Assembly: GCA_029532625.1 (NCBI GenBank)
Contig: JARFXM010000004.1
Span: 1,426,001 to 1,490,000 of the forward strand
Length of the DNA: 64,000 bases
Direction: 5' to 3'
Source: Lomentospora prolificans
Lineage: Eukaryota; Ascomycota; Sordariomycetes; Microascales; Microascaceae
Below are positions 1-13,200 of this stretch, in pieces. A model generated the notes under the pieces. It was not told where the DNA came from and did no database searches. It saw only the letters and a program-made list of their open reading frames with translations. Position 1 is the stretch's first letter. Every line of letters begins with the position of its first letter. The position numbers and the translations under genes are program-made.

Positions 1-1
1 G

Positions 2-205
2 CTGGCGAGCTTCCAGCCTCCGCCGACGCCGACGCCCGAGATACCACGGCGAAGTATCATGCGGGACACTACTTCCTCGCGCGAGTCCGAGGTCCTCCGT
101 ACGGCCGACACAATGAAATTCGGGCGGCCAAAGACTAAGGTGCTGGAGATGGTCGAATCGATCGAGGGAAGGAGTAGAGAGAACTCGCCCAAGCGCGATG
201 GGTGA
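2..205 (+). CDS. C-terminal fragment of an unrecognised protein (5' truncated by window edge)
   Basis: Frame 2 is open from the window edge to a TGA at 203-205, giving 67 residues. It begins with a Pro/Thr-rich patch and continues with a charged, probably helical segment (FGRPKTKVLEMVESIEGRSR), ending SPKRDG. The other forward frame (frame 1) closes at about position 135. The biased composition and the T-rich, transcript-end-like DNA just after the stop (about 240-300) suggest this is the true 3' end of a gene. I do not recognise the family and assign no function. The weak point is length: 67 codons alone could be open by chance. Confidence 0.5.
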   Translation: MASFQPPPTPTPEIPRRSIMRDTTSSRESEVLRTADTMKFGRPKTKVLEMVESIEGRSRENSPKRDG

Positions 206-1009
206 GAAGGGGTTTTACATTATACCACGGCGGGTGATGTTGGTGTAGGTGCCTTTTTTTTTTATTTTTTTATTTATTTTTGTATATTCTCCATTCTGCA
301 TGTTTTATTCTATTTGGGTTAGGAAACTTTGCTAGGTTAGATAGCCGGATCGGCCAGGACGGATAACGTGTAGTAGCTTCTTTTTTTTGCCATCGAGAAT
401 CGGAGAAGAGACTGAGGGGAGTTTTGACGGATATGGGAAGGGGATGGGGGAACGAACGTCGGCGTGGATGGCACCTGGTACGGATTACGAGGATTGAGGA
501 TAACGTGTAGGATGAGTGAAACGGATGGATTGACGGATTGCTTTTTCTTGTTGGTTTCGGGATCGTATTTTTATTCCCGGTTGGGGTTTTCTCGATTTTT
601 TTCTGGATTGTTGGGCGCTACCTCTGCTTTTTAGATATGGGCGCTTCTATGCCGGATAGGCTTCCTGGAGGTTTTGATGCATTCACGGCCGTTTCGGGAT
701 TGTGACGTCTTACTTCCTTAAAGCTTAGACTGACGATGCTATATGCGCATATATAAACTGTTTCAAATTTCCGGAACTCTCTTCCGTAGCACGATGCAAG
801 AGTGAACGTAGCACAGCTTGAACTCTAGTTATACATTTGAGAAAGACAATTTACCTCGTCTTGCAATAAAGACGCCAACTCCCCCAAACGCCGTGCAAAA
901 ACATATCCTTCTGGTCCGCAGATGAACGATGCCTGTAATTTGTATGTGGAAGCATTCCCGTATCTAGTGACTTCTGCAACGCAAGCAGGGGAGAAAAAGG
1001 CCCTAGGAT
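206..1009. other. Intergenic, convergent 3' flanks
   Basis: No credible coding region. It holds T-rich tracts (about 247-285 and 380-390) that fit the 3' UTR of the upstream gene, then the 3' flank of the PLC-like gene on the minus strand. A 63-codon frame at 825-1016 has no recognisable features. Confidence 0.6.
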
Positions 1010-2212
1010 TCACCATTCCAGACCCTCAACACTCCTCTTGGCCAGTCCCGCGTTTTGCTCGATGACAATATCGACAAGGTCCTTCCCGGGGAAATCGATA
1101 ATCACAATGCCGGTACGGCCAGTGGTGGATGAATCGTCGAGCCACTGGCCTGTCCGATCGTTCATCCCCAAGATGCTCTTGTCTGACAGTGGACCCGCGG
1201 CCGCCTCGATAGGCAGCACGCCGAACGACGCGCTCAGATGGGAGAGGAAAAGGACCGAGTTGTCGTCAGGGGCCTGCCGAGCGAGGTTTAGGTTCGCTTC
1301 GATCGCTGCCCACTTATCCTCGAGTTGGTCAATCGTGGGAATGACCCACAAGTCCTCGAGCTCCATCAGGTCAGAATCCCACACGAGGCCGTAGTGTCGC
1401 TCGACGGCGGGGAAATTCTCGAGCAGCAGGATCTTCCCGCGCAGGTCACCCATCGTCGGGAGGTATGCAGACTGGGGAGATGAGGCGGGGACCTCGTAAA
1501 GGTACTTGCTGAACCCCGGAGAGGTTTCGGGGTTTTTGAACCGGAATTCGTTGAAGACCTCTTCGAACGTCTTGTTCCATTGCCTGGCAATATCACCGAC
1601 GGGGCGGCCCTCCTCCTTGAGACGCATGACAATAGCCTCAGTGGGGTGGTCCTCAAGGAATGCAAACATATCGAGAAGGACGTCGGTGAAGGTGTAGCCG
1701 GTGTAGCTGATGGAGTGATAGATACCAATGGTGTGGTTGACAAGCCTTCCCCGGATGTCGAAATACCGCATGCCGGCGTGTAGCTGGGTAGTGAAGTTGT
1801 AGTTTTGGCACTGCAGTTGAATGTTGTTCACCATGTCGAATGTCATAGTATCATGGGTCCCAGGAATGGAGAGGCTGGTGATGTTGACGTCGTCTGGGAT
1901 CCAAGCCATCCAATCCGGGTTGTACGCCTTGTCGACATTGAAAGAATAAGGCGACTCATACCCATGATAGCATTGTCCTCCCCAGCTAAAGATGCATGTC
2001 CAAAGGGAAAGCAGCGCGGTAAAAAGAGTCATGGCGAGAAATGTGCAGAGGGCGATGAGGACCACGGATGTGACGCTTCGTCTCCTTGCTGGGCGACCGA
2101 GCGGGGTGTATTTCATCTTTTCGGGTTGGCACAGCGCCGTTGACTCGTTATATTCCATCCACACCGGTCTGGGCTTCTCTGACGAGAAATCTCCTACTGC
2201 AGGCTCTCTCAT
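1010..2212 (-). CDS. Membrane-anchored PI-PLC X domain-like phosphodiesterase
   Basis: Single-exon gene, 400 residues, ATG at 2212. A short basic cytosolic N-terminus (about 1-45) precedes one hydrophobic segment (about 46-72), so it reads as a type II membrane protein. The rest matches the PI-PLC X / PLC-like phosphodiesterase TIM-barrel superfamily. The signature SIPGTHDTMTF carries the first catalytic histidine (about 119), HAGMRYFDIRGR follows, and IGIYHSISYTGYTF carries the second (about 165). Several N-x-S/T sequons (NITS, NFTT, NHTI, NKTF) fit a lumenal or extracellular domain. There is no PLC Y, C2 or PH domain, so it resembles bacterial-type PI-PLC and fungal PLC-like proteins rather than eukaryotic PLC-delta. 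Substrate (phosphoinositide, GPI or other phosphodiester) is not determined. It is followed on its 5' side by a 6.6 kb gene-free region. Confidence 0.88.
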   Translation of the reverse strand: MREPAVGDFSSEKPRPVWMEYNESTALCQPEKMKYTPLGRPARRRSVTSVVLIALCTFLAMTLFTALLSLWTCIFSWGGQCYHGYESPYSFNVDKAYNPDWMAWIPDDVNITSLSIPGTHDTMTFDMVNNIQLQCQNYNFTTQLHAGMRYFDIRGRLVNHTIGIYHSISYTGYTFTDVLLDMFAFLEDHPTEAIVMRLKEEGRPVGDIARQWNKTFEEVFNEFRFKNPETSPGFSKYLYEVPASSPQSAYLPTMGDLRGKILLLENFPAVERHYGLVWDSDLMELEDLWVIPTIDQLEDKWAAIEANLNLARQAPDDNSVLFLSHLSASFGVLPIEAAAGPLSDKSILGMNDRTGQWLDDSSTTGRTGIVIIDFPGKDLVDIVIEQNAGLAKRSVEGLEW

Positions 2213-5200
2213 ATTGGAATGCGCGACCAGCGCCAGTAGTATACGTGGGCAGCAGGCACGAGGCTAGGCTTTAGGAAGAAGCTTTGGACCTTGGTGCTTG
2301 ACAGCTGAGACGAGACTATCCGGGTACTGCGGACGAAGGATAAACCCAGCCTAGAAGGCCTGAGCCCAAGTATACAAAAGTCGTCGATCAACGACGATTC
2401 CAAATCTTGCACAAACTCCCAAGAAGCTGACGGGGGAAGCAAATGACGAGGACAAATTGTTCGGGTTCACGACGGTGCCCGTCTGGCGCTGTTCTCACCA
2501 AATGACGCTGGCTAATATTATTAGCACATGACTGTTTGGGTGGTTGCTGCAGTGGCAGAATGCGGCAGGGGCGAGTTACTCCGCGGTTTTGCCCGCTTCG
2601 TGCATGGCCAGCGTGGAGCCAAGCGCTGGCAAACTCTGGCGCCATACGTCATACCTCTAAATCATCTTCAATTGTTCCTTCGCCAATCTCACCACTCAAA
2701 GTTTGGATGTTTCTCTCCACCTGTTGCCCAAGGATGGTCAACTCCGTCCTTTGAGATGGGGCGAGGCGGGCTGGGTTAGCTGGTCTCGCCCCTGGATCGT
2801 TTTTAAGGTTAACGCGCTATTCTCCAGCGAGTGATGGGGATGGTTCAAGGCAGTTGGAAACAAATCCGCGGCCTACGAAGTAAATAGAGCACGGGGATGC
2901 ACCTGACGGTCGGTAGCTGTCATTCCATGGTTCCGTTGAGAGCACAGGGTTCCTTTATAAGACAACTTGAGGCTTCGTTGTTCACATCACGGCTCTAAAG
3001 TCTTTCTTGCTGGTATATCTTTACCAAGATCCGCCCTCAAGCACTTGCTTGTTGCCGGAAACGTCCACTGAGACCAATGAAAGTACGATGACTACTCGTA
3101 CTTGTTCGATAAACGCCTACGGCATGTTAGTCTGAAAAATCAAATTGCCTAGATGTGACCGGCCATGCTTTATAAATAGCCCAAAGTTTGAGATCGTTTC
3201 TGACGGGGCAACCGCCGCCCGTCGACCTATCACAACTGGCACCAGCATCACAACAGTATAGGGTGGAAAAGCTCCTAAACAATCACCGCGTTACCTTACC
3301 GCGGTGTCTATGACTGTGGGTTCTGAGGGGTCCTGCGCTGGGAGAAGTCGAGCGCAATCTAGCTGTTAAGGAGATCCTTGATTGCATTACACGTGGATGA
3401 CGGAATGCCCTCTCAATCACAGACGACCGGATCAGGGGCGGACCAGTGGGATCGCCGGTCAGAATTGGGTAGTGGTCGAATCGGAGGCTGCTCCAGGCAC
3501 TTTTGACCTTTGGCCATGGAATATTAAAATAAAAGGGATAAAAAAAACGTGGCTTGCCAACCGGCCCCGTTCCAAAGTCTGAATACTGAACCCCCGAACG
3601 ACGGTATCTCCCATGTACCAATACCGCCGCTGGCGCTGCACCTTGATCTGCGACCGCGTCGTTGACTGTCCTCCACTTTTGGGGGCCCGGAACTAGGAAT
3701 ATTTTGGTCGCTGTCGCCGGTTTTCCCTCCCTTCCTTGTTTTAGAAGTGTAGTGGCCTGATGCAAGTACACAGAAGAAGAAAAATATCCCATCAGTCGTA
3801 CAAAGTGGAAGGGAGAATGCGATAGACGAAAATCCCCACCATGTCCGAAGTGCTGCAAAATGCATGCATTCGCACATGAATACACCCAACGTCTGGACTT
3901 CCCGCCTCCTGCGTACCAACAGTTTGCTAGCAACAATTTACTAGAATTGCACCTGTGCACCTCGGCCGCTGCTGAAACCACGAATCCACACGTCTACCTG
4001 CCAGATAGAGAATAAAACCACGGCTTACGCCAGCGGCTGGGACGCAAACTGAGGCTTTCGCGTGACCACGGACGCATGGAGTTTTGAAATATGCTAGTGG
4101 CCGTAAGCTACTCACATTATCAGCTGCGAGGTAGATGAAATTCTTAAACCTGTCACTTCCTGTACCATTTGTCCTGTGCCACAATGCGTTGATCTGGCCA
4201 GAAATTCGGTTAGACCAGGGTGGAGGGCGAATGACGAATCAACATGGGGGAGGGCTGTCTGTGTCCGTGAACTTTTTTTTTGTCTCGATGCTGCTGGCGA
4301 GGCCCGTCCCCAGAGCGCCTAGGCCGTCCCGGAACGAAGTTGGGGACATCGGTACCCTGCGATATTGAAACCTTCCTCATTCTTTCCGAGTTCAATGACT
4401 CAATTGACGAGCTATCGGACCTCGATAAGTCATGGGTTCACTTGGCACTTTTCGTAAACGTGTTATTAGTCTAGATTGAGAGAAAACCCGTCGGGTGGTC
4501 ATGATCATGCACGTAAAACTCGCTTCCTTGCCTGCTGGCGTTGCACGAGTGGAGCTTTGCAACCTACTGGCAGCAAGCACTTCCGCACCGGGGGTTTTCT
4601 TGATAATAGTTCGAAAGCATATTTTCGTTAGGAAAGCAAAAGACGGGATTCTCTTCGCCACGCCGAGGGATCTCGCTTCTCGATGACAGAGGCCGCTGCC
4701 AACCTCGTATGGTAACCATGTGAAGTGGACATCGTAGCATTGCGTTAGTAGCCAGCTAAATCTGGGAGTGGTGGCATCGTATCTGTGTGTGAGGCCTTTG
4801 AGCATGCGAAGCGATACGCCGTCTCCAGACGGCTTGGCTCGACTTTTTACGAGCCTCTACCTTCAGGCTGGCCGTACAGTAATTTTTCTCGCGTTAGCAT
4901 CTGCAAACGTGCTCGTTGAAAACTACGGATACCAATCGGTAACTACCTCAGTTGACATGATGCTTCAGGGCCCGGACGCAATTTCTCCCCATCAACTTGC
5001 CGATTTGGGATTGAAGCCACCACTTCTGTCAGTGAATTGTACATCCCACAACCAGTAAACCCCCACCGAAGGGAGGGTGGAAAACTGGGCCTGGCCAGAC
5101 CTCGCCACGCGCTGGGACAGCTGCTGGCCTTAGTTATCTAATGCATACTGAGCAGGATTGAGCAATTGTTTAAAATTATGATAGACTGTGCCCCTTGCTC

Positions 5201-8200
5201 AATTGTGTTTGCTGACCAAGCAATCATTGCCGAAGCTGGTCACCGTGGGGAAGGACTGGAAGGGAAGGAGGGGTAACAAAGCAGAGCCATAAAAGCGATC
5301 AGCACCTCTTCTGCGAGCTCCTGACCGCCGTCGTCTCGGTGTGCTGGAGTGTTGACCAACAATGATGCCATCGTCATTCACAATTCGGGTTTGTACCTGC
5401 GACGATCGACAACTTCTCTTATCTGTTAAATCTCATTCTCTAATATTTACCAGTGGGTTGAAACGGGAGCGGCATGGGTCATGCCTCTTTGCAAGGATAG
5501 AGAGAGCCTTGACCTGCAAGACCAGCCTCCAGTGCACCTCCAAGAATACCCAGGTACTGGCCCCTAACTATTGAATGGTCCGAATACTTGTAGGGGTGTC
5601 CGAGACTTGGGCGGTCTCCAGGTCATTACCTCCACATCAACACATGTACAAGAAGAGAAGATAAGGCACTGTGCACGTGGAAGCTTGGGGAGCACCACTC
5701 ACAGGAAACCTTGACTATCGCCTCCGTCAAGCCCATGTTTTCAAAGTTGGGAGCAATGCTCTCTATATTGCTCCTTGCGGAGAGATTGCTTGTAATTTAA
5801 CCGTCCTTGACACGGACAGCTGAGACAATGTGCTTGTCTCATCTCGATCTTGCGGACACTGAAGTCCGGAAAGGTTCCCGATCCTCCAGAATCGACACTG
5901 TAACCCAACCGAGATTAGTAGTGAGCGCCCCCGAACCTAAAAATGGTTCTCCTGGACGAATCCTGGATCCCAAGAAACCATGAGCCTCCCGCACCGTGGA
6001 ATTACTGGATTCGCCTCACTCTCCAGCGACCAGAGATCTTCATCACATACAAGTGGCCGCAATAAGAGCCTTCGGCCAGACACTCGTCGTCTGTGGCTTG
6101 CCAGCGCTCGACACTTGGAGCGACCCTGATAGGTACGAAGTACGACGCTCCAAGGCCAGCCGCTGTTGGCTGACACTCAAAGATCTGCTTCTGCGTGGAG
6201 TCATCCGGGGTAACAATCGTCTTTGTCATTCCCATACGAACGAGAGCTGCATCTGTCGAGACCACTGACTCGGTGCATTGGCGCATTCAAAGATCTGACA
6301 GTGCAGGTGAAGCCAAGCCTGCAGCCGGCGCTGTGGTGTTCGTGTCAGGGTCATGGTCTGAACTCGGGGCCACTCCCGCCCCAGCCAGCATTTCGGCCAC
6401 TGATGTGGTGGATGGATGCCCTTGCTGATGATTGTCTTCTCCACCGTTTAATAGCCGCTTGACACTTGACAAGTAAGCTGGCGTGGCATCTGCACAAATT
6501 TCTCTGTAGCGCTCTTTGTTGGCTTGGGCCACCCTGGCTCAGAAGGCAAAAAAGCTGCCTCCATGCATTCGATCTGCGGCTAACAAAGCGCCGGGTGGAT
6601 CGACGTCAGCTGGAATGGCCCCAGTCCCGCTTCAACCAAGGTGAAGAGAAAGGCCAGGCCCCCCACCATCCTGTCCGGACCCGTCAACAAGGGCAAGAAA
6701 GGATAAGAGTTGTACACTATGAGCAACACTTTGATCCGAACATGACAGGGATCCCTCATCAGCGTGGTGAAATGTAGGAGGTTGACATGTTTGGTTCGAA
6801 GTTTGTACGAGCCTAGAAGTGCCAAGCCGATCGCCAGGACTGGACTGGTAAGGGTCTCAATGCAGCACGGCTCTCTCCCCGGACTGGGTGCATCGTCTGG
6901 CCTGGATACGAAGTCGGGACACATAGTCTGACGATGACCAAAGCGTATTGATAGAGGCAGCTGACGAAATGTCAGCATTGATACGGGAATCCTCCACTCG
7001 AGGAACTCGTGATAGTCATTGTCTTTCCTCTCAAGGTGATCTCATGTCTTCCCACCCATCTCCTCTCTTCCCTGCGTCCTTCCGGTGCGCCCACTATCGA
7101 AGACGCTAACTCGGGCTACCGCCTGGAAAATTAGCAGCGCCCGCACCAGGAACGATGGCTGGAGGTTGGGCGGTCGGCGGGTGGAGCGACTGCGGGCCAT
7201 CGATCGCTATTAGTGCAGAGCGGGACAGCCAGCGAGCTGCTCCTGCTTTGAATATTCCCATCCATGTTCTAGGCGCCTCATGCGGTATGGTGCGTGTCGA
7301 GGCAGGTGGAGTGCGTACACGCTACGACAGGGTACTTGTAGAATTTTTGTCTGGAGCGCACGCCAGGGGTCTGGGAATTGTAGAGGGAAGGTACTCAACC
7401 ACCTGTACATGTACTCTCCAGTGTGTGTGCGCGGATGCGGAACAGGCAGGAGCGTGATAGTACGAACAGAAGACATGCGATTCTGCCTTGGAATCTGTGT
7501 GGCCCAAATCCAGGTTCTCTCTCTCTTTGAGCACCAATTTAAATTGCTTCCCGACTTGGCTCCTTCGTAATTTCATCGCTCTGCTTCATGCCCGTGCGTC
7601 CCATCGACTCGTTCTTTTCTGCTTCTTCTCTGGCTTTTTCTCTTGGTCCGCTGCCGGATCTACATTTCTCAGTCTTCTTTTTCCTTTTTTGACATTCTTT
7701 CTACCATTGTCGTGACGTTTGGCATCCAAAGAGTGTTGATTTGCCCGCCTGCTCTCCAGTGAATCTGTGTTCTATTTGAGCCCACCCTTTTCTTCTCGCG
7801 TTTTTGGCTCATCCTGGCCCTGGTGGGTGGAACCTTGGGCATTGTTTCCCTGTCGATCATCGACGTCACCGAACCAGACCAGACCATCCTGCTGCCAGTA
7901 TTACCTCCGAACCCCGGATCAGGCATTTTCCACGGGTGCTGCCGGGCCAATTTCCCCCCCTGGTTGGCTTGACTTGTAAAGGGACGAGAATCTCGACCTC
8001 CCTGTGCTATCGCCTTATTTTTTCTTCATCGCATTCGATTGTTTCCACCTTCAACCCCCCAAACCAGCTGGGAATAACAACACAACGATTGAGACTCGAT
8101 TTCCCCCCCGATCGGTCCTGGACAATATTCGCCAACCCTCTCCCAACAGCAACACAACGCCAACGACAACCGTAGCCTCCGGCTCCTTCACTGGTAGCAC

Positions 8201-8825
8201 GGGGACCCATTTCAACACTACGCTATCTCGTCGGTGTCTCAGTGGCAATCAAGGGTTTGACACAGCTTGTTTATTTGTGTTTGCTAAAATAGAGCGTGTT
8301 CGACTTCGTGGCTACTATTTCGAACCGTCATTCCACTTTGTTGTTATTCGCACACGCCGTTCTTTTATTCCCGCCCTCGATTCTGTTGACATCGGCAAAC
8401 GTTGCTGGTCGTCTATCCTCATCTCGCCTCGAACCATTGGCCCACGACTGACCCCCGATTCGACTTCTTGCGGTCTATTGGTCTTTCCTCGCATCTTTAT
8501 CCCTTGATTCCGAACTCCGGCTTTGGTGAGTTTGGGTCATTGGATGTTGATTAGCGTAGTAGAACGCCTGAGGATCAAGCATCGAGATCTGGCCCTGGTT
8601 ATGGCCATCCACCAGCATCAGTGAATAGCATCTGGTGAATATACTGGCGGATTGACGAACCTCCCTGGTAGCCTTTCGAGGCGTGCAAAATAATTGGGTT
8701 TGTCAATCTCTTGTGGCCCAGCTGCGTTTTGTTCCTTCTTCCAGCCGGCTTCAAGGAGTCTCCTGCAACCGGCGCGGCGACGTGGCGGCTCTGCAGCCTG
8801 CAAAACTCATCTTCCATCATCCGCA
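2213..8825. other. 6.6 kb gene-free region between divergent PLC-like and WSC genes
   Basis: No open frame here has a recognisable domain or convincing coding composition. The longest (3283-3981, minus) starts at a non-ATG codon and looks random. A TACGAAGTA nonamer lies at 6134-6142. From about 7490 the plus strand becomes pyrimidine-rich with CAACA-type stretches (about 8050-8180), as in fungal 5' leaders, so transcription of the WSC gene may start more than 1 kb upstream of its ATG. A GTGAGT at 8525 could begin a leader intron, and a 26-codon ATG-started frame (from 8544) lies in that same stretch. Both points are inferences. Confidence 0.55.
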
Positions 8826-10296
8826 ATGGCGATCATCACAGGATTTGCTAGTGTTGCTAGCAAGTTCTTTCTTTTGTTACAATTATGGGCTCTCCTCTGC
8901 CTTTCCGACACGCCGGCCGATTTTTGCTCGAGCCTAAACACGGCGTCTACTAATGCCAGTAAGTTCGCTGTTTGCTCGATTCCAGCGTGGCGTGGTTTCC
9001 TGACATTCTATTCCTAGACCTAAGTAATTGGCAGAGTCATGGACTTTGTGGAGATTTTTGCCGAGGGGATTATGCCTACGCGATCGTCAACTATCAGTCA
9101 TGTTGGTGCTCCGATTACACGCCAGAAAAATCAGCCATCGTCGACGACGATAAATGCGACACGGGCTGCCCTGGCTACTCCGAGCTATGCGGCGGTCACG
9201 GCGTATACGGCTATCTTGAACTAGGGAAGACGCCGAAAGGAACCAAGAGTAGCGAAATTGAAGATGTGAGTACAACGCTTTCTTTAACTAGGATGCCTCC
9301 GTCTCGTTGCCAGCTATGATTCCTATATGTTTGATTCACTCTATCCTTTTGGGGACGGATATATCGTCCAGTCGAGAAGGTGAAGTAAGGTATCAATGGT
9401 GTTTTTGTTCTCTTCGTATTCCCGTTAGCTTGTTTTTTTTGTTCTATTCTGGGGGAGCTATGACTGAGACGGCCCAGAATACAGCTACTAGTACCTCTAC
9501 TACTGTGAGTTCCGATCGATCCTCTCGATCCTCAGATGGAACGAGCAGCACTTCCTCTTCTGTATGGATCTTCGCTTCCTATACCCCTCTCCTTCTGAGA
9601 GTTCCTTGATGTGTATTCTCCTCTCTCTTATTCTCTATGGGCTCTCTGGGAATTCTGAGGCGAATTCCGAGGCGCAGTAGGAAGATGACCTGCAGGCCTT
9701 TTCCAAATATTGATCGAAGTCTGATGACGGGCGGAGCTAATATATCGTTTTAGTCCGACGGTTCTACGCAGGTGTCGACAGTTACTGCACCCGATGGCAT
9801 CCGCACCGTTACCGTTACGCCCAGCTCAGATCCGGGGGCTCAAGGCGCCGTTGGGGAAACCGTCGGCAAACAAGGTCCGAGCGCCGGAACAATCGCTGGC
9901 ATCGTCGTCGGAGTGGTACTAGGCATTGCGGCACTGGTGGCGATAGGCTGCTTCCTCATCCGCCGCCGGCGGGCTAACAGTGAGCAAGAGGGCGCATTTG
10001 AGGCTCGTAGCTCACATTCTTCGGCCTTCGCAGGCTGGGGCTCGGACGCTAAAGAAAAGGACGCTCCTGCCATCCCTAACGCAGCTATCCTAGCAGGGTC
10101 GGCAGCTGGGGCAGGCAATCGAAATAGCCGATTAATGCCAGTAGATCCGAGGATGGACCCCTTTTCGGCCGGAATCTACGCCCGAACGAAGAGCCGTGAA
10201 AGCATCAACACTTTGCACGACGACCAAGATTACTCTCGTCGGGTTCACCAGCCACGGGTGCTTCGAGCAGTGAATCCTGATCCGCTAGACGAATGA
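8826..10296 (+). CDS. WSC-type cell wall integrity sensor (Wsc1/Slg1-like)
   Basis: Type I membrane mechanosensor at the top of the cell wall integrity (Pkc1-MAPK) pathway. Proposed exons: 8826-8958, 9018-9265, 9478-9561 and 9754-10296, about 335 residues. Order: signal peptide (about 1-31), a cysteine-rich WSC domain (PADFCSSLNT, GLCGDFCRGDYAYAIVN, SCWCSDYTP, CPGYSELCGG), a Ser/Thr-rich stalk, one transmembrane helix (AGTIAGIVVGVVLGIAALVA), the stop-transfer RRRR, and a cytosolic tail. The tail ends VLRAVNPDPLDE, resembling the conserved end of fungal Wsc tails that signals to Rom2/Rho1. Two borders are uncertain but stay in frame. Exon 3 may begin at 9469 (GAG acceptor) instead of 9478 (CAG acceptor). 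It may end at 9504 before a consensus GTGAGT rather than at 9561 before GTATGG, which shortens the stalk by 19 residues. Confidence 0.9.
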
Positions 10297-13200
10297 GGGT
10301 GGATATCACAAGATGCGACGACGTGTAACCGGTTATCACCCACAGGGCCGGTTGCTGTGGTTTTCATGTTTTGCTTAACGATAGGCGATGATCGATTCGA
10401 GCGGTGGATTGCACCGACGACTTTCGACGAATTTGCCTTGGGAATTAACGGATTGGGGGTTTGAGCATTGTTTTGCGTTTTTTCTTCTTTTTCTTTTTTT
10501 TCCTTTGTTTGGGGGGGAGGGTCGGTTCTTTTTCGTTACCTTCCTTTCCTTTCCTCTCTTTCCATTCGAGATACCACGTTGGCATTTGCCTCCTTCTCTT
10601 TAGCAACGCCGCTACACCTTACTTACCTTTGTCTTATTTCCCTGAGCCACTCGTCTTGAGTGGTATCTTATGAACTACTCATGATGCATACCTTGGCTCG
10701 AAGGTTGAGATGGTCTTTGGCCGAGGCCATCGTCAGAGCCGGGTGGGGCAGCTCGCTGATAGTTTGAGAGCATCCCTGTCCCACTGTGATGGGCGTTATT
10801 CGATGTACTTTTCACATAGAGTCCTTGTCTACTGATTTACGATTCCATACTTTGGCTGAGAGGAGGATAAAATCCCACAGGGTGGAAAGATGATAACCAC
10901 CACGGAGGAAAACGGTTGGGTTATAATACGACCAATGATACCAGATCCTGAGAAGGGCAGGCACGGCATACCAAGCGCTTGACAAAAAAAAGCGCCCGGG
11001 GATGTCAAAAGGAGCCCTGGGATAGCTTTGAGGGATAGCTATGAAGGAAAAGAAGATGAAATGGGCCTCTCTTGTACATAGACGCAGAGCTCAAGGGCTG
11101 GCAAATGATAAAATAACACTATGGCCCTATCGCGGCTTACACTAGTTAGGAATGAGGCGGTTTAAGATGCCTTCCCTCATACGTTAATAGGATGTTGGCG
11201 TTGATGGTCATACCATCAACTGCAGGATTCAGCGAACATTTCCAGGCTCATATCCGCGACAAGAGTTAAGTTGTTGTTCTGACCCCCCCCCCCCCGAGGG
11301 GTGAAGAGGCACATCCGTGGAACGAGGGTAAAGTCAAGATAGGGGCCAAAGGGCTTGTTTCTTTTTTAAAAACGATAAAAACAATTCGGAATCGAATACG
11401 TGCTGTTTCGCCCATCCGTACTGGGGTGCGTGGGCGCATGCTCAGATGTTAATGCAGGTAAGCCGTTAATACCGTTTTTTTGAGTCATCATCGTCCGGCC
11501 TGCGCTCTGTTAGGATCGCCACGGCAGGATTGCATATATCGTGATGGGCGCTCCATCCCGTGGTAGCCACAAGAAGGGAACGGGGGTCCTGTGGGAAAGA
11601 AGAAAAAAGAGTTATTATGGGATGATCGACGTGACGAACGGGTTACAAGGTCATGTTGGCAGGGGATGATGCTACGCCAGCGAATGTGAAACGACCAAGG
11701 GGACGGTGGGGACGCCGGGGGGTGTGTGTGTGAGGGTTTTGTCCAATGGGGGCGGGATTTGGGGGGGCGAGGCGTGCGACCATAGGGAGGGAGTCCTTGT
11801 AAAGTTTGAGAAGCGAGGAATTCCTATATTGAAGCTTGGGGATTTTGGAAAGGGGAGGGGTTACTCGTTATATGCATACTACGTCGAGCGGTGCAAGGGC
11901 TGGGGCAAGCAGGTCGTGTAAGTGAAGCTGAGAGCGTCATTCGTCGAGGCAATGTTGGAGGAGGGCTCTAGAGAATGTGCAGTGTGCATTCTGCAATGAA
12001 CATGTGACTTTCCGCGACAGGCTGGCTATGATAGGATGGCTGGGGGTTGGGGGGGGAATCTACGATGGGGGTGAGCGCAGGTTGGGAAAAGAAGGCCGGG
12101 GATTTCAGATTCGAGGAAGAGGTTTTAAACAAAGAGGACGGAGAGAGAGACCGGGTTCTCAGCTCTGGTCTCTGCTGATGCGAAGAGGACAGCTGTGGAT
12201 GGGGGTGCGAAATCGTAATTGAGATACTCGTCAGCTTGCGGGAATCCATCCTACTGGTGAGGAAGGATGTGCTGGCCATTTCGATGCTGGATGCGCTGGC
12301 ACAGCTGACGACAGCCAGCTTGAGTGGATGAGAATGGCTTGACGTCGAAACTGCTTGGTTGCACAGCCCACTAGCACCGCTCATTTACACAGCTAGGTGA
12401 GCCTCTGTTCCCCCGCAAAGCGAAAAAGGCCCTTGCTCCGACATGAGCATACCGGACTTGACGTGGCTCAAGTATTCTCGGACGCGGAGGGTAATGGCTG
12501 GGAATGACTACACGCCGGCCCGTTTCGATGGGGGGCTGGTTGGTCTTGATGTTTGGGGAGGTTTCCCTTCTTCAAGTTGATCGCCGTGTAGGATTTAGGC
12601 GATCCTCTTCGGAGTCCGGACACTGGAGGAGGAGGAGGAGGACAGAGAAGAAACATCTAATTTGATGCAAGTATTACGGATAAGTTTGGGGCGACTAGAC
12701 GATATTGGGCGTAGCACGGAATGAGGCGAGCTCTACAGCCGCGGGGGGAGGGGGGTTCATCTTCACGTCTTCATTGCTTGTCTCGCGCTGCTTTCTTTTT
12801 TCTCTCTACTCTTGCATAACGTTAGATCGTTCGTATCGGTGCATTCGGACTTGTTTCTGCAGGTGCATTGATGGTCTTGATCCAAGCGTGTTCATCTCCT
12901 TGGCGGAGGGCGAGACATGGGCCGAGAAAAGAGGCGAGCCAGCGCAAGATTCCCTCATCGCCTTCTCTCTTCCCCAGACACGAAAGAGATGCCCAGCCGC
13001 ACGATGGCGTTCGGATGGCGATATCCGTCCTCAGCTGCGGTTCTTACGTCGTTCGAAAGGCATACCTCGTTTGGCCTGGCCGTGCCAGCGGGCCCGTTTT
13101 AATTTTAGAATGGTGCGCTGCGCCACGGGCTGGGATTTGATGGGGACTAGCCAACTTCAGTGGCCAAGTCTTAATATTTATTACTCGTAATAGTCGTCGG

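Noticed and set aside
3283..3981. 232-codon minus-strand frame
   Set aside because: Starts at a non-ATG codon, no domain, and amino acid composition looks random (many Cys, His, Arg, Trp).
12705..13190. 161-codon plus-strand frame
   Set aside because: No recognisable motif; overlapped by other equally open frames in G-rich DNA.
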